A DNA stretch of 64,000 bases. Source: VXYL01 sp963665195 (lineage in GTDB: Bacteria; Pseudomonadota; Gammaproteobacteria; Pseudomonadales; Azotimanducaceae). The notes beneath the pieces are model-generated. The model saw nothing but the letters and a program-made list of their open reading frames with translations, was not told where the DNA came from and ran no database searches. The DNA is taken from positions 1,054,001 through 1,118,000 of the forward strand of contig OY762070.1 of assembly GCA_963665195.1 (NCBI GenBank), written 5' to 3'. Position numbers and translations under genes: made by a program. How positions within the stretch are numbered: the first letter of the stretch is position 1; every line of letters begins with the position of its first letter. Below, piece by piece: positions 8,517-16,597 of this stretch.

Positions 8517-10627
8517 ACCGGCGCCACGGACACCGCCTGGGTCGCCGTGCGGCCCTCGTCGATCAGGAGCGCGATGCCACCGGTCGGCAAGGCAGCGTCT
8601 TCGGCCTCCAAGGCGGTCTGGCCACCTTCGCCGTCGTTGATCGTGCCCTTGATCTTCGCCCCCTCGACCACGATCTCGAACTGGTAGGTGCGGTACAGTT
8701 CCATCGCGAGCGGCGCCTCGGCGAGCACCTCGGTGCCATCCAGCTCGCGCACCAGCTGCGCTCTCCCAACGTGGCCACCGTGCCCGCCGTCCGTCAGCAC
8801 CAGCGCGTAGTAGCGCCGCATCCCCTGCACCCGCGCCGCGAGGCCCGCACGCTTCGCCAGATGGGGGGTCACATCCGCCCGCGCGCGGTAGTCGGACCAA
8901 TCCCTCGCGCCGTGGAGCAGCAGGCCCGTGCCGCGGTTGTGGACCAAGCGGAACGACTCCGGGTAGCGCGGCCCGTATTGATCGACGCCGTTCACCCAGG
9001 CACGCCGCCACATGCTGCCCGGCAGCTTCGACAGCGTCACCGTCGGCGCGCCCTGCCAGTCCAAGCGGTCGATGTAGAGCGTGCCGCCGGCAGGCGCCGA
9101 CACCGCCTCGATGCCCACCGCAGCGACCGGATAGCCGCCGAGATCGGGCACGGTCCACTTGAGGTCGACGCGCTCGCCGGGTTCGATGTTCGTGCTCTGA
9201 TCGCGCAGCGTCAGCAGCTTGTCGTCGGCGTCGTAGACGCGGATGCAGATCGCCGCCGCCACGGCATCGCCGGCGGTCTTGGCGAGTTCCGCCGTGGCCG
9301 TAACGGTCTGTCCCGGCGACAGCGCGGGGCTCGTCATCAAGCCGTAGCCGCGGCGTTCGAAGTACTGCGCGGTCTCCACCGAGTCGATGAACGTGCCGGT
9401 GGTGGCCCGGGCGCCGGCGCCGGGTTCGAGCCGGTCGAAGCGCATGGCGAGGCAGCGCTCGCCCATGTGGAGCGTGTTCTCCAAGGCGCACTCGTGGCCT
9501 TGGAAGCCCTGCAAGGAACCCGGCTGGGAGAAGTGGTAGCGGGCGCCGTCCTTGGGCGGGACGAAGGCTTCGCCCGCCAGGCCGCGGCCCATGCGGGCGA
9601 TGCGCGTCGCCTGGGTCAGTGCATCGCTGACGCCGCCGCCGCTGTCGGCGCTCGGCAGGTAGCAGATGTCGGCCACCGGGCCGCGCCAATCGGGGCCGGC
9701 GTCGATGCCCGGCAGACCGTGCTGGATGCCGAGCAGGCAGCCGAGGTTGCCGGAGTTGCAGTCCGTGTCCCAGCCGGACGTGTTGACGATCATCATCGCC
9801 CGCTGGAAGTCGTCGTTGCCGTGCAGCAGGCCGTGAACGATCAAGCCGTGGTTCGGCACCATGTGGCAGTTGCCGCCGTACTTGTCGTAGCCGTAGTTGG
9901 CCTTGATCTCGGCGAACGTCGCCCGCCAGTCGTCGCCGTGCTTGGCATGCCAGTCGCGGATGTCGCCGATCATGCGGTACAGGACGCTGTTGCCGGGGAT
10001 CTGGGCGACGCCGATGTCGAGCAGCTTGTGGGTATTGGACTCGGTGAAGGCCGCGGCTTCCATGGCTGCCAGCACCTGGGCGCCGTAGATGGCCTCCCCG
10101 TCGTGGGAGACGCTGGCGGCGCGGCGAGCCAGGTCCGCAGCGCGTTCGGGATCGCCGGGCGAGACCATCGCCCAGCCATCGATGAAGATCTGGGCGCCGA
10201 TCTGCTCCGCCACCACCTTGCCGTTCATCGCGATGGAGCCGCTGGCCGGCGCCTCGACGCCATTGGCGAGACGCATGAACGCCGTGTGCTCGGTGGAGTT
10301 GCCGAGGCCGCCCCACCACAGGATGGTGCGGTTCTCGATCAGGTAGTTGAGCCACGTCTGGCCGATCTGCCTGGGGCTCAAGTCCGGGTCGCAGTGGTAG
10401 TCGTCGAGGGCGCGGATGAAGGTGAACGTGCCGCTGATGTCGTCGTCGGTGACGATCAGCGGCACATCTAGCTTGTCGTGGACGTAGTAGTCGATCTCGC
10501 CGAGGCGCTTCTCGATCATCTCGTTGGGCCAGCCCTCGAAGGGCCGGCCGAGATAGACGCCGATGATCTTGCCGAGCACGCCGGCGTAGACGCGCTCTTC
10601 GTAATCCGCAGGCAGAGTTGCTGGCAC
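8513..10627 (-). CDS. ADP-ribosylglycohydrolase-family protein with C-terminal beta domains
   Basis: A 704-residue protein. Residues of about 10-380 match the ADP-ribosyl-glycohydrolase (ARH/DraG) fold: GVLGKIIGVYLGRPFEGWP near the start, the metal-site acidic triplet in VTDDDISGTF, and GWDTDCNSG corresponding to the GxDTDT metal motif. The remaining 320 residues look like two beta-sandwich modules, possibly carbohydrate-binding, so the substrate may be a nucleoside, glycan or ADP-ribose conjugate. No signal peptide was seen. The GTG at 10627 is preferred to one at 10657 because GAGAGGGG lies just upstream. Confidence 0.8.
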   Translation of the reverse strand: MPATLPADYEERVYAGVLGKIIGVYLGRPFEGWPNEMIEKRLGEIDYYVHDKLDVPLIVTDDDISGTFTFIRALDDYHCDPDLSPRQIGQTWLNYLIENRTILWWGGLGNSTEHTAFMRLANGVEAPASGSIAMNGKVVAEQIGAQIFIDGWAMVSPGDPERAADLARRAASVSHDGEAIYGAQVLAAMEAAAFTESNTHKLLDIGVAQIPGNSVLYRMIGDIRDWHAKHGDDWRATFAEIKANYGYDKYGGNCHMVPNHGLIVHGLLHGNDDFQRAMMIVNTSGWDTDCNSGNLGCLLGIQHGLPGIDAGPDWRGPVADICYLPSADSGGGVSDALTQATRIARMGRGLAGEAFVPPKDGARYHFSQPGSLQGFQGHECALENTLHMGERCLAMRFDRLEPGAGARATTGTFIDSVETAQYFERRGYGLMTSPALSPGQTVTATAELAKTAGDAVAAAICIRVYDADDKLLTLRDQSTNIEPGERVDLKWTVPDLGGYPVAAVGIEAVSAPAGGTLYIDRLDWQGAPTVTLSKLPGSMWRRAWVNGVDQYGPRYPESFRLVHNRGTGLLLHGARDWSDYRARADVTPHLAKRAGLAARVQGMRRYYALVLTDGGHGGHVGRAQLVRELDGTEVLAEAPLAMELYRTYQFEIVVEGAKIKGTINDGEGGQTALEAEDAALPTGGIALLIDEGRTATQAVSVAPV

Positions 10628-10765
10628 CGTTTCCCCTCTCGTTTCGGTCAAGCGCACCTAGTGTGGCATAGGGCGCGACATGCTGCATGAAAGCGGCCTT
10701 AAGGTCGGCTGCAGGCGCTCGGGGGAGACCAGGCGGGCACCCATCGCAGGTACCCGCCGGTACGC

Positions 10766-10779
10766 AAGCGCCGGCGCTT
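10766..10779. terminator. Palindrome after the small lipoprotein-like gene
   Basis: AAGCGCCGGCGCTT is a perfect 14-bp palindrome touching the stop of the minus-strand gene at 10779. A second small hairpin (GTACC-CGCC-GGTAC, 10750-10763) follows on the same side. There is no T-run, so termination is only a guess. Confidence 0.3.
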
Positions 10780-11090
10780 CAGTACGTCGCGAGGGTGTAG
10801 CCGCGCGACTCCATGCAGCGCTGGTAGGAACGGAACTCGGGGTCCGTGGTGCGTATGCCTTCGGCGCTGCGGTCGGCGTGCCGGTCGAGGGCGGCGCTCA
10901 TTGCCGCCTGATCCGCGCAGCGCTTGTTGTCGAAGTTGTACCGGGTGCGCGAGACATCGAGCTCGGACACCCAGCGGTGGGTGGGATTCACGCCCAGACT
11001 CCCACCGCGATCATCCGTCGAGCTGGTCGTGCAGCCGAACCCGAGGGCCACAGCCGTCAATGCGGCCAACATCTTGATCTTCTTTGCCAT
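10779..11090 (-). CDS. Small exported protein or lipoprotein, unknown function
   Basis: A 103-residue protein with a basic N-terminus and hydrophobic stretch (MAKKIKMLAALTAVALGFGC). The Cys at residue 20 looks like a lipidation site, although GFGC is not an ideal lipobox. The mature part is polar with two further Cys that could pair. A strong GGAGGGCG ribosome-binding site sits 5 bp before the ATG. No family was recognised. It stands alone between two convergent or unrelated genes. Confidence 0.65.
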   Translation of the reverse strand: MAKKIKMLAALTAVALGFGCTTSSTDDRGGSLGVNPTHRWVSELDVSRTRYNFDNKRCADQAAMSAALDRHADRSAEGIRTTDPEFRSYQRCMESRGYTLATY

Positions 11091-11286
11091 GGTTCGCCCT
11101 CCACATGGTGGCGGTGCGCGGCCCAGTAGGATAATTCATCCGCTATGAAGTGCAACCCGGTTTAGGTAAGGGAGATCCGCCATTCATTGAGGACCGCAGA
11201 ACATCTCCGAACGAACCTTCCGCGCCAAGCATCTGCGACCGTCGCACGTCACGAAAACGTCACATGGCCCGCCTACGCTACTCCGC

Positions 11287-11574
11287 ATGGGCACGGCATC
11301 CATTCAGCGTCTGATCGTCGTCTGCGCAGTCGCCCTGGGCGACGGTGCGGGCCTCGCCGACGAGAACAGGGCGGCGGCGCAAAGGACGCCCGATCTCGTG
11401 CATGAGCGGATGTGCTTCGGCGGCCTGGAGCGCGGCAAGTCCATCGTGCCTGCCGATGCGGTGCGCGACGCTGCCACACAGACCACGCGGCGGAGCTGCC
11501 GCGCCAATGGCGGAACCGAAGGCCGCGCCCCTCGCTCCCCTTCCCTCTGGGCCGAACGAATCCTGCTGACCTAG
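11287..11574 (+). CDS. Possible small exported protein
   Basis: A 95-codon frame with a signal-peptide-like start (IQRLIVVCAVALGDGAGLA) followed by a polar, Arg-rich body. It lies in a 570-bp stretch otherwise without genes. There is no recognisable family and the ribosome-binding site is weak. An opposing minus-strand frame is also open, so coding is uncertain. Confidence 0.25.
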   Translation: MGTASIQRLIVVCAVALGDGAGLADENRAAAQRTPDLVHERMCFGGLERGKSIVPADAVRDAATQTTRRSCRANGGTEGRAPRSPSLWAERILLT

Positions 11575-11626
11575 CATCCGCCCGGCGGCTGCGCCTTCGC
11601 AACAGGCGACGGTCGCCCGCAGACCA

Positions 11627-11632
11627 TACAAT
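11627..11632 (+). promoter_or_regulatory. Candidate -10 element for the second PhyH gene
   Basis: TACAAT, matching the consensus at five of six bases, 31 bp before the ATG at 11664. No clear -35 box was seen. Confidence 0.35.
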
Positions 11633-11663
11633 GTGGCCCGCTCTGGGCAAGCGTGCCAAGTCT

Positions 11664-12779
11664 ATGGATGCGAACGGCTACTTCCTGTCCGGCGAGAAGC
11701 GCGCCCGCGCGCTCCGCAATCGCGGACCGCTGCGCTTCACTGCGGACGGCGTGCCCGATCCCGACGCGCTGGCAGCGTACCAGGAGCATGGCTTCTACGT
11801 CTTCGAGGATGTCCTTGGCACCGAGGAGATCGAGGATCTGCGAGCGGAGCTGACCGCCTTGCTCCATCGTGCGCCCCGCGCGCCGGGCGCCCGCCTTGAT
11901 CGTCAAGGCCGCCCCGCCTTCGGCGAAGGGCTCGCCACCCCGGTGTTCGTGTTCGGCCGACCGCTCTCGGACCCGTACGGCGGCACGGATGCCAACTACG
12001 GTCGCCATCCCGCCAAGATGCACGAGCCATCGCCCGGCGACGACGCGCCGGCCCACACCGTCTACTTCATCAACGGCATCCTGCGGGCGATGGACTCGTG
12101 CCTGCGCCTCTACGGCCATCCGCGACTGCTCAAGGTGGCGGAGGCCATCAACGGCGCCGACTTCGCGCCGTTCGGCGACTCCATCTGGATCAAGGAGCCC
12201 GGCCTCGGCACTTCCGTGGCGTGGCATCAGGACGGCACCACGCATTGGAACCATCCGCGCTGGCACCAGGGCATCCACGGCTTCAACTTCATGGCGCAGC
12301 TCTGCCGCACGACGCCGGAGAATGCGCTGTGGGTGGTACCGGGCAGCCACAAGCGCGGCAAGATCGACATCAAGGTTGAAGTCGACGCCAATGGCAGCGA
12401 CCGGCTCCCGGACGCCGTGCCAATGCTGTGCGAGCCGGGCGACGTGGCGATCTGCAACCGCCAAGCGCTGCATGGCTCGTTCGCCAATACCTCGCGGCAC
12501 CGGCGCGTTTCCATCGTGTTCGGGTTCCATCGTCGGGACGCGGTGCTCGATGTCGCCAAGCGGCGGCAGGACGGCCAGACGGTGGTGTACGACGCCGCGC
12601 GGATCCGCGAGCGCTCCCGGGTGATCCAGATCGCCATCGATGCCCGCGCCCAGCGATTTCCGCAGGAGACGCCCTACCACTATCTGCCGCTGGCCGGCGA
12701 CGAGGAGCGCAACCGCTGGAACGAGACCACGCGCCGCACGGTTCTCAAGGACTACAACCTCCTGAACCTGAACATCTGA
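11664..12779 (+). CDS. Phytanoyl-CoA dioxygenase family protein
   Basis: A 371-residue Fe(II)/2-oxoglutarate oxygenase. The iron HxD is in AWHQDGTTHWNHP, the distal His in RQALHGSFANTS, and the 2-oxoglutarate-binding Arg in HRRVSIVFGF. The family opening AAYQEHGFYVFEDVLGTEEI is clear, which supports the ATG at 11664 over farther upstream starts. It probably hydroxylates a small molecule in the cytosol. It is longer than and not closely similar to the other PhyH protein here (6212-7063). It stands just before the molybdenum hydroxylase operon, but a 75-bp gap with its own -10-like element suggests separate transcription. Confidence 0.85.
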   Translation: MDANGYFLSGEKRARALRNRGPLRFTADGVPDPDALAAYQEHGFYVFEDVLGTEEIEDLRAELTALLHRAPRAPGARLDRQGRPAFGEGLATPVFVFGRPLSDPYGGTDANYGRHPAKMHEPSPGDDAPAHTVYFINGILRAMDSCLRLYGHPRLLKVAEAINGADFAPFGDSIWIKEPGLGTSVAWHQDGTTHWNHPRWHQGIHGFNFMAQLCRTTPENALWVVPGSHKRGKIDIKVEVDANGSDRLPDAVPMLCEPGDVAICNRQALHGSFANTSRHRRVSIVFGFHRRDAVLDVAKRRQDGQTVVYDAARIRERSRVIQIAIDARAQRFPQETPYHYLPLAGDEERNRWNETTRRTVLKDYNLLNLNI

Positions 12780-12818
12780 CCGTCCGCCCTGCCCATTGCC
12801 GCAGCCCGCGCGGGGAAG

Positions 12819-12824
12819 TAGAGT
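12819..12824 (+). promoter_or_regulatory. Candidate -10 element for the molybdenum hydroxylase operon
   Basis: TAGAGT about 30 bp before the ATG at 12855; a strong GGGGAGGCAGGAG ribosome-binding region follows. Confidence 0.3.
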
Positions 12825-12854
12825 CGGGGTGTTCTTCTGGGGAGGCAGGAGCCA

Positions 12855-13319
12855 ATGGCACTTCAACTCAACGTCAACGGGCAGGATGTCCAAGTCGACG
12901 CCACGCCCGATACGCCCCTCTTGTGGGCGCTGCGCGACCACTTGGGGCTGACCGGCACCAAGTACGGCTGCGGCAGCGGCCTTTGCGGGGCCTGCACCGT
13001 GCATGTCAACGGCGCGCCGTCGCGCGCCTGCCAACTGCCCATCGAATCGCTGGTCGGGCAGTCGATCAGCACCATCGAGTCCTTGGAGGAGTCGCACCCC
13101 GAACTGCTCGATGTCTGGGTGGAGGGCAACGTGCCGCAGTGCGGCTACTGCCAGTCCGGGCAGCTCATGTCGGCCGCGGCCCTGCTCAGCAGCAACGCCG
13201 CGCCCACGGATGCGGATATCGACACCGCCATGGCCGGCAACATCTGTCGCTGCGGCACCTACGTGCGCATCCGCGCCGCCATCCACGAAGCTGCCGCGCA
13301 ACGCGCCAAGGAGGCTTGA
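12855..13319 (+). CDS. (2Fe-2S) small subunit of molybdenum hydroxylase (IorA-like)
   Basis: A 154-residue xanthine-dehydrogenase-family iron-sulfur subunit. The N-terminal plant-ferredoxin-type cluster uses the Cys of YGCGSGLCGACTV plus the Cys of SRACQLP. The C-terminal helical cluster domain has QCGYCQSGQ and ICRCGTY. It passes electrons from the molybdenum cofactor of the partner subunit to an acceptor, probably a cytochrome or quinone. A very good ribosome-binding site precedes the ATG. One base separates its stop from the large-subunit start. No FAD subunit gene is present, as in isoquinoline 1-oxidoreductase IorAB. Confidence 0.92.
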   Translation: MALQLNVNGQDVQVDATPDTPLLWALRDHLGLTGTKYGCGSGLCGACTVHVNGAPSRACQLPIESLVGQSISTIESLEESHPELLDVWVEGNVPQCGYCQSGQLMSAAALLSSNAAPTDADIDTAMAGNICRCGTYVRIRAAIHEAAAQRAKEA

Positions 13320-13320
13320 G

Positions 13321-15552
13321 ATGAAGAGCATTGCCAACCTCTCGCCGCTGTCGCTCGCGCCGCTGTCGCCGGACCTGTCCCGGCGCAACTTCCTCGGCGT
13401 GTCGGGCGTCTTCGTGCTCGGCGCCTGCCTGCCGGCCTGCACGCCGACCCGTCCGGCACCGCCGGTCGGCACGCTGGAACCCAACCTGTTCCTCGCCTTG
13501 GAACCGGACGGCACGGTGCGCGTCACGGCGCACCGCTCGGAAATGGGCCAGGGCATCCGCACTGCGCTCGCGCAGATCGTCGCCGACGAGCTCGACGCCG
13601 ACTGGGCCCGCGTCAAGGTCGATCAGGCTGAAGGCGACACCAAGTACGGCGACCAGAACACCGACGGCTCGCGCAGCATCCTCCTGAACTACGACCGCCT
13701 GCGCACCGCCGGCGCCGCCGCCCGGCTCATGCTCCGCCAAGCCGCCGCGCAGCACTGGGGCGTGCCGGTCGAAGAGGTGGAAGCGAAGAACCACCAAGTG
13801 GTTCACGCCAGCACTGGCGAACAGCTCGGCTACGGCGATCTGGCCGGGCTCGCGGCGACGCTGCCGGTGCCGGAAAGCGCGCCGCTCAAGGCTGATGCGG
13901 AGCACCGCTACATCGGCCACGGCGCCAAGCATGTCGATACCGCCGACATCGTGCGCGGCAAGGGCACCTTCGGCGCCGACTTCACGCTGCCGAACATGGC
14001 TACCGCGGTGGTGGTGCGCTGCCCGTGGCTCGGCGGCGGCGTGCGGCGCATCGGCAACCAGCCGACGGACGAGCCCGGCCTGATCGGCATCGAGGTGCTC
14101 GATCCCTCGCCCAGCGCCGGGCCGATGTTCACCCCGGTCGGCGGCGCGGCCGTGATCGCACAAGACACGTACACGGCCATGCGCATCGCCGGGCAGCTCG
14201 AAATCGAGTGGACGGAGAGCGAGAACCACGCCTTCGACAGCGCCGTTCTGCAAGGCGAATTGCGCGACGCCCTCGGCCAGCCCGGCACGCCCGTGCCGAA
14301 CTCGGAGAAGGGCGATGTGGACGCCGTCTTCGAGTCCGCGCAGAGCACGCTGGAGGCCACCTACGAGACGCCGTTCCTCGCCCACGCGCCCATGGAGCCG
14401 CCGGTCGCCGTTGCCGATGTCACGGAGAGCGGCTGCATCGTGCATGGGCCGCTGCAAGACCCGCAGTCCGCGCGCGGCCTGATCGCTGGCTATCTGGGCG
14501 TCGAACTCGACACGGTCCACGTCACCCCGACGCTGCTCGGCGGCGCCTTCGGGCGCAAGTCCAAACCGGACTTCGCCTTGGAAGCGGTCGAACTCTCCAA
14601 GCGGCTGAAGCGCCCGGTGCGCGTCCAGTGGCTGCGCGAGGACGACATCCGCCACGACTACTTCCACGCCGCCAGCGCCCAGTACCATCGCGCCGCGATC
14701 GACGATCAGGGCAAGCCCACGGCATGGCTGCAGCGCACCGCGTTCCCGTCCATCACCACGGTTTTCGCCGCCCCGGCGGTGATGCCGGCGGATTGGGAAC
14801 TGGAGATGGGCTTCTCCAACCTGCCCTACCAGGTGGAGAACCAGCGCATGGAATCCGCCGGCATCCGCCCCGGCGTGCGCGTCGGCTGGATGCGCTCGGT
14901 GTGCAACATCTTCCATGCCTTCTCCGCCAACGTCTTCGCCGACGAGATGGCGGCGGCAGTCGGGCGCGACCCCATCGAGCACCGCCTGTCGATGCTCGCC
15001 GAAGGCGGCAAGCTGGCCGTGCCCGGCATGCAGCCGCCGGCAGGCCACGAGCTTGACGTCGGGCGCCTGCGCCATGTCATCGAACGCGTGCGCGAGCTGT
15101 CCGACTGGCAGCGCCCGCGCCCGGACGGCGTGGGCCTCGGCTTCGCCGTCCACCACAGCTTCCGCTCCTACGTCGCGACCGTGCTCGAGGCGAGCATGGC
15201 GAACGGCAAGCCGCAGGTCTCCAATGCCTACGTGGTGCTGGACTGCGGCACGTACATCAACCCCGATACGTGTACGGCGCAGATGGAAGGCGCGGTGGTG
15301 TTCGGCCTATCGCTGGCGCTGCAAAGCACCATCGACATGCGCGAGGGCGCGGTGGTGCAGAGCAACTTCCACGACTACCTGCTGCTGCGCATGCCCGATG
15401 CGCCGCCGACCACGGTGGAACTGGTGCCGCCGCAAGGGCGCCTGCCCGCCGGCGTCGGCGAGCCGGGCGTGCCTCCGGTCGCGCCGGCGCTGGTGAACGC
15501 CCTGTTCGCGGCCACCGGGGAGCGCTATCGCTCGCTGCCGCTGCAGACCTAG
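13321..15552 (+). CDS. Molybdopterin-binding subunit of aldehyde/isoquinoline-type oxidoreductase (IorB-like)
   Basis: A 743-residue large subunit. It starts with a twin-arginine signal (LSRRNFLGVSG) followed by VLGACLPAC, so it is exported folded with its cofactor and perhaps lipid-anchored. Cofactor-binding motifs include SEMGQGIRTALAQIVADEL and LLGGAFGRKSKPDFA. The catalytic Glu of the family is in GVGEPGVPPVAPA (residue 714). It hydroxylates an N-heterocycle or oxidises an aldehyde in the periplasm; the substrate cannot be read. It forms an operon with the 2Fe-2S subunit and, 13 bp on, a lipoprotein gene. Confidence 0.92.
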   Translation: MKSIANLSPLSLAPLSPDLSRRNFLGVSGVFVLGACLPACTPTRPAPPVGTLEPNLFLALEPDGTVRVTAHRSEMGQGIRTALAQIVADELDADWARVKVDQAEGDTKYGDQNTDGSRSILLNYDRLRTAGAAARLMLRQAAAQHWGVPVEEVEAKNHQVVHASTGEQLGYGDLAGLAATLPVPESAPLKADAEHRYIGHGAKHVDTADIVRGKGTFGADFTLPNMATAVVVRCPWLGGGVRRIGNQPTDEPGLIGIEVLDPSPSAGPMFTPVGGAAVIAQDTYTAMRIAGQLEIEWTESENHAFDSAVLQGELRDALGQPGTPVPNSEKGDVDAVFESAQSTLEATYETPFLAHAPMEPPVAVADVTESGCIVHGPLQDPQSARGLIAGYLGVELDTVHVTPTLLGGAFGRKSKPDFALEAVELSKRLKRPVRVQWLREDDIRHDYFHAASAQYHRAAIDDQGKPTAWLQRTAFPSITTVFAAPAVMPADWELEMGFSNLPYQVENQRMESAGIRPGVRVGWMRSVCNIFHAFSANVFADEMAAAVGRDPIEHRLSMLAEGGKLAVPGMQPPAGHELDVGRLRHVIERVRELSDWQRPRPDGVGLGFAVHHSFRSYVATVLEASMANGKPQVSNAYVVLDCGTYINPDTCTAQMEGAVVFGLSLALQSTIDMREGAVVQSNFHDYLLLRMPDAPPTTVELVPPQGRLPAGVGEPGVPPVAPALVNALFAATGERYRSLPLQT

Positions 15553-15565
15553 GCGAGCCCTGGCA

Positions 15566-16423
15566 TTGGGGGCTTGGCGAAGCGCGGCGGCGACGGGAGT
15601 CGTCGCCGCGTTGCTGGGTCTGGCTGGCTGCCAGGAGCCCGCGCCGCGCTTCGAGGCGCCGATCGTCTCCGGCGTCATCACCCTGCCGATGCCGGACAGC
15701 CAGCGCTTCGACGCGCAGCTCTCGCCGGCGGGGCTGCTTGGCGCCTTCAGCCGCAGCAATCCCGCGATCAGCATCGACGCGGTAGACGACGAAGCCGGGA
15801 TACTCGTCGCCCATCTGCCCTTCGAGGCGTTCGAAGCAGCGATCCTCGGCACCGGCGTGCGGGCCTTCGACGCCGTGCGCGACGGCCATGTGCTGGTGCT
15901 CGGCAGCGGCTTCGTCAGCGTCTTCAACCCGGTCAAGCCCCTCGGCCTGCTGCAGCTCGATGGCGAGACGATGAGCGAACTCACGCCGCACGGCTACACG
16001 CGCATCCTCGGCGTCCGCAACGGCCGGCTGGCCGTCGTGGGCCGCGGCGACTACCACCCGGGCCTGTTCGAGTCCGCCATGCAGGTGGGGCCGGGCATCA
16101 TCCAGCGCGGGCGCCTCGACATCCTGCAGCGCGAACGCGAGCGTCCGGCCTTCATCCGCGCCTTCGCCGCGAGCTGCGAAGACCGGCATCTGGCCGGCAT
16201 CGCGCAAGTGCCGATGCACCTCTACGATGTCGGCACCGCGCTCACCGGCTACTTCGAGTTGCTGGGCCTCTCCTGCGACGAGGTGGTGAACCTATCCGGC
16301 GACCGCGAGGCCCTGCTGGCTTTGCCCAGCGTCGACGGCCAGAGCATCGCCTACTTCGGTAACCCGACCCTGCCGAAGGCGTCAGTCATCGCGTTCGCGG
16401 CGCGACCGACGGCAACACGTTGA
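15566..16423 (+). CDS. Lipoprotein, likely phosphodiester-glycosidase/DUF2233-like
   Basis: A 285-residue lipoprotein: the signal VVAALLGLAGC has a clear LAGC lipobox. The body contains VGPGIIQRGRLDI and a later NLSGDREALLAL, which resemble the NAGPA/DUF2233 (phosphodiester glycosidase) fold; this is a tentative assignment from pattern memory. The start is taken as TTG at 15566 because no ATG or GTG precedes the signal peptide in frame. It lies 13 bp after the molybdenum subunit gene and is probably in that operon, in the same compartment. Confidence 0.6.
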   Translation: MGAWRSAAATGVVAALLGLAGCQEPAPRFEAPIVSGVITLPMPDSQRFDAQLSPAGLLGAFSRSNPAISIDAVDDEAGILVAHLPFEAFEAAILGTGVRAFDAVRDGHVLVLGSGFVSVFNPVKPLGLLQLDGETMSELTPHGYTRILGVRNGRLAVVGRGDYHPGLFESAMQVGPGIIQRGRLDILQRERERPAFIRAFAASCEDRHLAGIAQVPMHLYDVGTALTGYFELLGLSCDEVVNLSGDREALLALPSVDGQSIAYFGNPTLPKASVIAFAARPTATR

Positions 16424-16490
16424 TTCAACTGCGATTATTCCCAGTGTGCGACCTTCTAGGCTGTCACCGTTGCCTTGTCCATCCCACTCT

Positions 16491-16565
16491 TCTAAACACG
16501 ACTTGTCTAAACACGACTTGTCCAAACACGACTTGTCTAAACACGACTTGTCCAAACACGACTTG
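16491..16565. repeat. Five tandem 15-bp repeats
   Basis: Five head-to-tail copies of TCTAAACACGACTTG without gaps. Copies 1, 2 and 4 have TCT and copies 3 and 5 have TCC at the third base. The array is AT-richer than its surroundings and ends 32 bp before the ATG of the ATPase gene. It is not CRISPR-like because there are no spacers. A partial match (GAACACGACT) occurs near 46115. Confidence 0.95.
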
Positions 16566-16597
16566 ACTAGAGAGGGAAACCGAGCCACACTTCCCGG

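Noticed and set aside
11278..11631. Minus-strand 117-codon frame in the 11.1-11.7 kb gap
   Set aside because: No motif, no ribosome-binding site; the opposing plus-strand frame is only slightly better and is listed at low confidence.
11571..13616. A 681-codon minus-strand frame opposite the second PhyH and the 2Fe-2S subunit genes
   Set aside because: It is antisense to genes with clear active-site motifs, a common result of high GC.
13186..15156. A 656-codon minus-strand frame over the IorB-like gene
   Set aside because: Antisense to a complete molybdenum subunit, with low-complexity content.
16491..16565. CRISPR array
   Set aside because: The 15-bp units are directly adjacent with no spacers and no cas genes are nearby.
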